The notes under the pieces: model-generated
What the model was told of the DNA's origin: nothing
Seen by the model: only the letters and a program-made list of their open reading frames with translations
Database searches by the model: none
Source: Nymphaea colorata
Taxonomy: Eukaryota; Streptophyta; Magnoliopsida; Nymphaeales; Nymphaeaceae
Direction of reading: 5' to 3'
Assembly: GCF_008831285.2 (NCBI RefSeq)
Contig: NC_045148.1
Location: forward strand, 23,254,283-23,318,282
DNA length: 64,000 nt
Part shown: one piece after another, positions 60,590-64,000 of the stretch
Layout of the letters: every line of letters starts with the position of its first letter
How positions within the stretch are numbered: position 1 is the first letter of the stretch
Translations under genes and position numbers: made by a program

Positions 60590-61575
60590 CATGTAGGTTA
60601 AGATTATGTATTTTCAAAATATGTCCTTAATTATCTTGAGTGGAATTTTTTATGAAGAAACAAGTTTTATTATTGCATATGTCATGCACAGCTTGGTGAA
60701 TAAAATACATTGTAAACATCCAATGGAACTCTTGCATAAAGTAGAATCTTGAAGTACTTCACTTTGATATTAGGAGAATTTTATTTTAGGAGCAATAGGA
60801 GCATTGGTAGGATTTTCTCAACTAAAGCAATTCTTTGTGAGAAGATCTTTTATATATTTTCTTTGTGACAACACAATTCAAATATTATCCTAAATTAATT
60901 CAATGCTTGAATGGAAATTTAGGGTGCACAAATCGTTGATGGAAGATTCTTGAGAAAAGCTTTTAGTAAGATTTTTTGTAGCATTCTCGCTGCTACTTCT
61001 GACTATGATATTAGCTACATAATCCAATGCTAGCCATTCCTATATTTTTTTTAAGTAAACTAAATAATGATGAATCAAACTTACATTCTTCAAAATTGTA
61101 ACCTAGTAAATTGCCTTAGAATCTATCAAACCATGCCTGAGCCATGTCCTTTAAATCACATAAGGCTTTCTTGAAGTTGTGTATGGAATGTGGCTGACTT
61201 GGGTCAACATGCCCAGTGGTTGCATCATGTAAATATCCCATTTTAACTTTCCATTTAGGAAAAAGCATGATTGATACTACACAAGTGTGTAGCTATCTTC
61301 TATTTAGGGTAGTCAACAATTCTTAGTGAGATTGGTTAGTAACAAGATAAAAACGTCTCAAAGTACTTTATCCCCACTTGCAAGTGACACCCTTAGTGAC
61401 TAACCCAACTTCAAATCTAGTTATAGAGCTATCTACATGTCTCTTTATTTTAAAAATCCACTTGCACTCTGATGATGTTTGAAATATACTCTGGTGGTAC
61501 GAGCAACCATCTTTTTTTTTTTTAACAAGTACATCCATTTTATTGTTGCTATTCTACATAATGACTTGACTGAAA
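60590..61575 (-). mobile_element. Ty1/copia reverse transcriptase relic, copy B
   Basis: The minus strand carries the same blocks as 19265-20265 (CKWIFKIKRHVDSSITRFE-like start, RT end with KYQ-type block), at about 10% divergence and with additional frameshifts, e.g. the T9 run near 61512. Confidence 0.75.
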
Positions 61576-63735
61576 AAAGTCTATTGGTTCATATGGGTCT
61601 AAGATTAGAATGAGTTGATTCTCAATATCTTGGATTACAATTTGAAATAGATGAGGGTTTAGTGTAACATTGAGATATTGTGTGATCATATGGTTTATAC
61701 AACTAGGCTCAATAGTAGGAAATAAAGAAGTGGGAGAATTTAGGCCTAATATAAATTAATGCCCACCTTGGTTTGAGATTCAAGGCTAGGACAGTGGGTT
61801 ATAGGAACTACAGTGGTAGAGTGTGGCTATCGTTTTGAGGAGAACTGTGGCTATTAACATGAGAAGAAGACTATATAGGATCAGATTGCTTGGTTTTACT
61901 TGTGGTTATCAAGGATGAAAAATAGGAAAAGCAAGGAATTATGGAGGTTGGATGTCATTGGTTGGGATGTAAATTTCTCTTGTCGATGGATATGTTTGAT
62001 CACCTACCTCCTACACATTGATCGGATGCTTGTATTAAACCCCTTAGACTTTTTAATCTTCCTCGTCATTTGGTGTTCTGTTACATCAGTAATATTACTT
62101 TGTATCTTCAAGTAAGAGACAAGTCCCTCCTTGAGGCTTTCTGGGATGAATTCAGCCATTTTTCAATGTTTGTTTGACCAATGGCCAAGCAAATGCTGGC
62201 AAAAAAATGAACATCTTACGTTGCATGACCATGCAATTACTCTTAGAATCTCAAAATCATGAATCCCTCTAGCAAAGGGGAACCAAACCATGGCCTCAAT
62301 TATATTGTGATATCTGAAATCACTAAACCACTCCCCTCAAAAGCAGGGTATCAAAAAGTCTCAGGTGATAGAGGTGTCCCAACATCCCAATCCTACAAAT
62401 CCAATTGATGCCCTAATCTCCCCCATTTCCCTTACCACATAAAAATGTATAAGCCCTATACCAACATGCATGATGCAGAGGAAGATGTCAATCCTTTTCT
62501 ATGGGGTGAAGTCTGGAGGTAGGGGCATTTTGATTGCAGAAATTCGTGAATGTGGCAGACAGATGAGGCTGATTTAGTTGGTTGAAATATATTGTTTCTT
62601 TACGTAGAAACAAATGCAGGGTTATTCGTGATTGTGAAGTGCCAAAAAGGTACAACATGCAAGAGGGGAGTCCAATATAATTAATGAGAATTTGGAGCAT
62701 AGCCCATCCTATAATAGCAGAAAACCATCTTTTCATTTTCCTTTGTTACCTTTCATGATTATCTTTTCAGCATCATGTTTTCTCCTATAGGAATTAGCCA
62801 CTCTGGTTGCAATGAGGCCGGATTGAGGGAAAAAAATTGCAAGGTGTATTATTTCCAAAAAATCATGATAGCATGTGCTTAATATTAGTTACATTAATGG
62901 TGGTGACTAAAGGCTGCTACTATAGAGTTCTTGTGAAAAGTTGAGTGGTGATATGTGGAAAATAAAACGTTATGCTCTGATTTGTCTACTGCCCAAGGTA
63001 GAGGGTGATTTATAATTTTTGTTTATTCCTTGACTAGCTTTCTATCTATACTCATATTCATGTTTTCCGCTTGAATTTTCTCATGTTTCACAAAAAAATG
63101 GCTTTGGTCACCATTTTGAAATGTGCTAACTGATATCATAGAATTGGCTATGCAACTTTGCATAAATTCAAATGCGATTAACATCTTCTATAATTTGTAA
63201 GGCCTACATTGTGTACACTAATTTCTTAAATAAGGTCACCTTCCAACATCACTCTTATGCTTGAAATAAGTACTTTAGTTACCAAGAGAAGCTCAAATAA
63301 TTTCTCTGGTTGCACAACCCATTTCCCTCATGCTAAGTATTCATGTAAATTAATTGATCATTTGATGCAGCATATAAGTGAATTACCATTGTTTTAAAAT
63401 ATGTATTACATATACACAAAAGTAAGCAAAAAAAAAAACGCAAGTTTTCGCGTTCACCCTACTACTTAATTCTCATTTCTTGGTTTCATGTTTGTGTGAG
63501 GTTTGTAAACCAACCTTCAAATTGTGGTAATATTGCCAAGTTACATGGACATTACAGGCCATTATGGAGGGTTGCTAAAGCAAGGTGCTCCTCTAATTTC
63601 AGGAACCATCAAGAAAAGCAATTTGTGAAAGGGAATAAACTGGGATGGAAAAAAATTATAATACTCTCAACTTGCCCTATCATTAGTGCCTATTTTTAGT
63701 TGTAATAACTATAAATTTTGGAGTATTAAAAAGAA
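61576..63735. other. Duplicated AT-rich DNA (copy B)
   Basis: Matches 20266-22930 minus about 560 bases (A 22040-22595). No gene recognised. Confidence 0.55.
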
Positions 63736-63739
63736 TGGT

Positions 63740-64000
63740 TATGAAGATACCGAACAAACAAATGCAGCTGACAAGTCAACCAAAAAAATACTGGTTCTAA
63801 AAAAGGATGCGAAGGCATTTTTGGTATTGTAGTAGGTTGTGTCTTATGTGATTTTTCCAACTATTGTTAGTGCTACAAAGTCCAAAGACCCTTCGTTACT
63901 TTTGAAACTTGATGAGGATGAAAAGATTAACCACAGTTCAAATTTAAACTTTATGAAGAGAGTCTAGAAGTTTGACAAGAAAATGTTGAGGTCAAAAATT
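63740..64000 (+). mobile_element. Ty1/copia gag relic, copy B, cut by window end
   Basis: Matches 22940-23190 (AAAAAAGGATGCGAAGGCAT, TTTATGAAGAGAGTCTA). Only the first part of the gag relic lies inside the window. Confidence 0.7.

Overview
The window looks like nuclear DNA of a flowering plant. It has an intron-split plant terpene synthase relic, a CC-NBS-LRR (CNL) disease-resistance relic, Ty1/copia elements with plant-type primer-binding sites (TGGTATCAGAGC), L1-type LINE fragments, a hAT-like miniature element and long AT and CT microsatellites. The family flavour (TPS-b type synthase, Rx_N-type CNL, very long AT tracts) would suit an early-diverging angiosperm or magnoliid such as a water lily, but that is a guess. 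I see no gene that is convincingly intact, and no tRNA, rRNA or CRISPR.

Layout. (1) 1-6.85 kb is a decayed gene neighbourhood: a broken CNL coiled-coil fragment (+), a terpene synthase pseudogene (-, 3212-659) with its TATA box, a tandem array behind its promoter, then a broken LRR region (+) with no NB-ARC domain, and a second short LRR copy. (2) 6.87-23.19 kb (copy A) is repeated in the same orientation at 43.41-64.0 kb (copy B, cut by the window end). Both carry the hAT-like element, a TTATCTCAT-type minisatellite, LINE scraps, a minus-strand copia reverse transcriptase relic and a plus-strand copia gag relic. (3) 24.34-32.46 kb (copy A') is repeated at 38.98-41.89 kb (copy B'), with large extra inserts in A'. 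(4) 32.47-37.56 kb is an old copia element (Copia2) with both LTRs and a 5-bp target-site duplication (TSD). (5) 46.77-53.06 kb is a younger copia element (Copia1) inserted in copy B; copy A keeps the empty target site.

The region is a gene graveyard and transposon sink rather than a working gene cluster. History that can be read: the A/B duplication came before Copia1, because B has it and A has the empty site. LTR-LTR differences counted by eye are about 13 of 469 for Copia1 and roughly 10% for Copia2. A/B differ by about 5% near 10.2/53.1 kb and about 10% near 19.3/60.6 kb. The points most worth checking are the exact loss of the catalytic DDxxD codons in the synthase, the CNL split around an antisense synthase, the Copia1 copy that has pol but no recognisable gag, and the 302-bp duplication inside the reverse transcriptase of Copia2. 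I found no evidence of a new defence or metabolic system.
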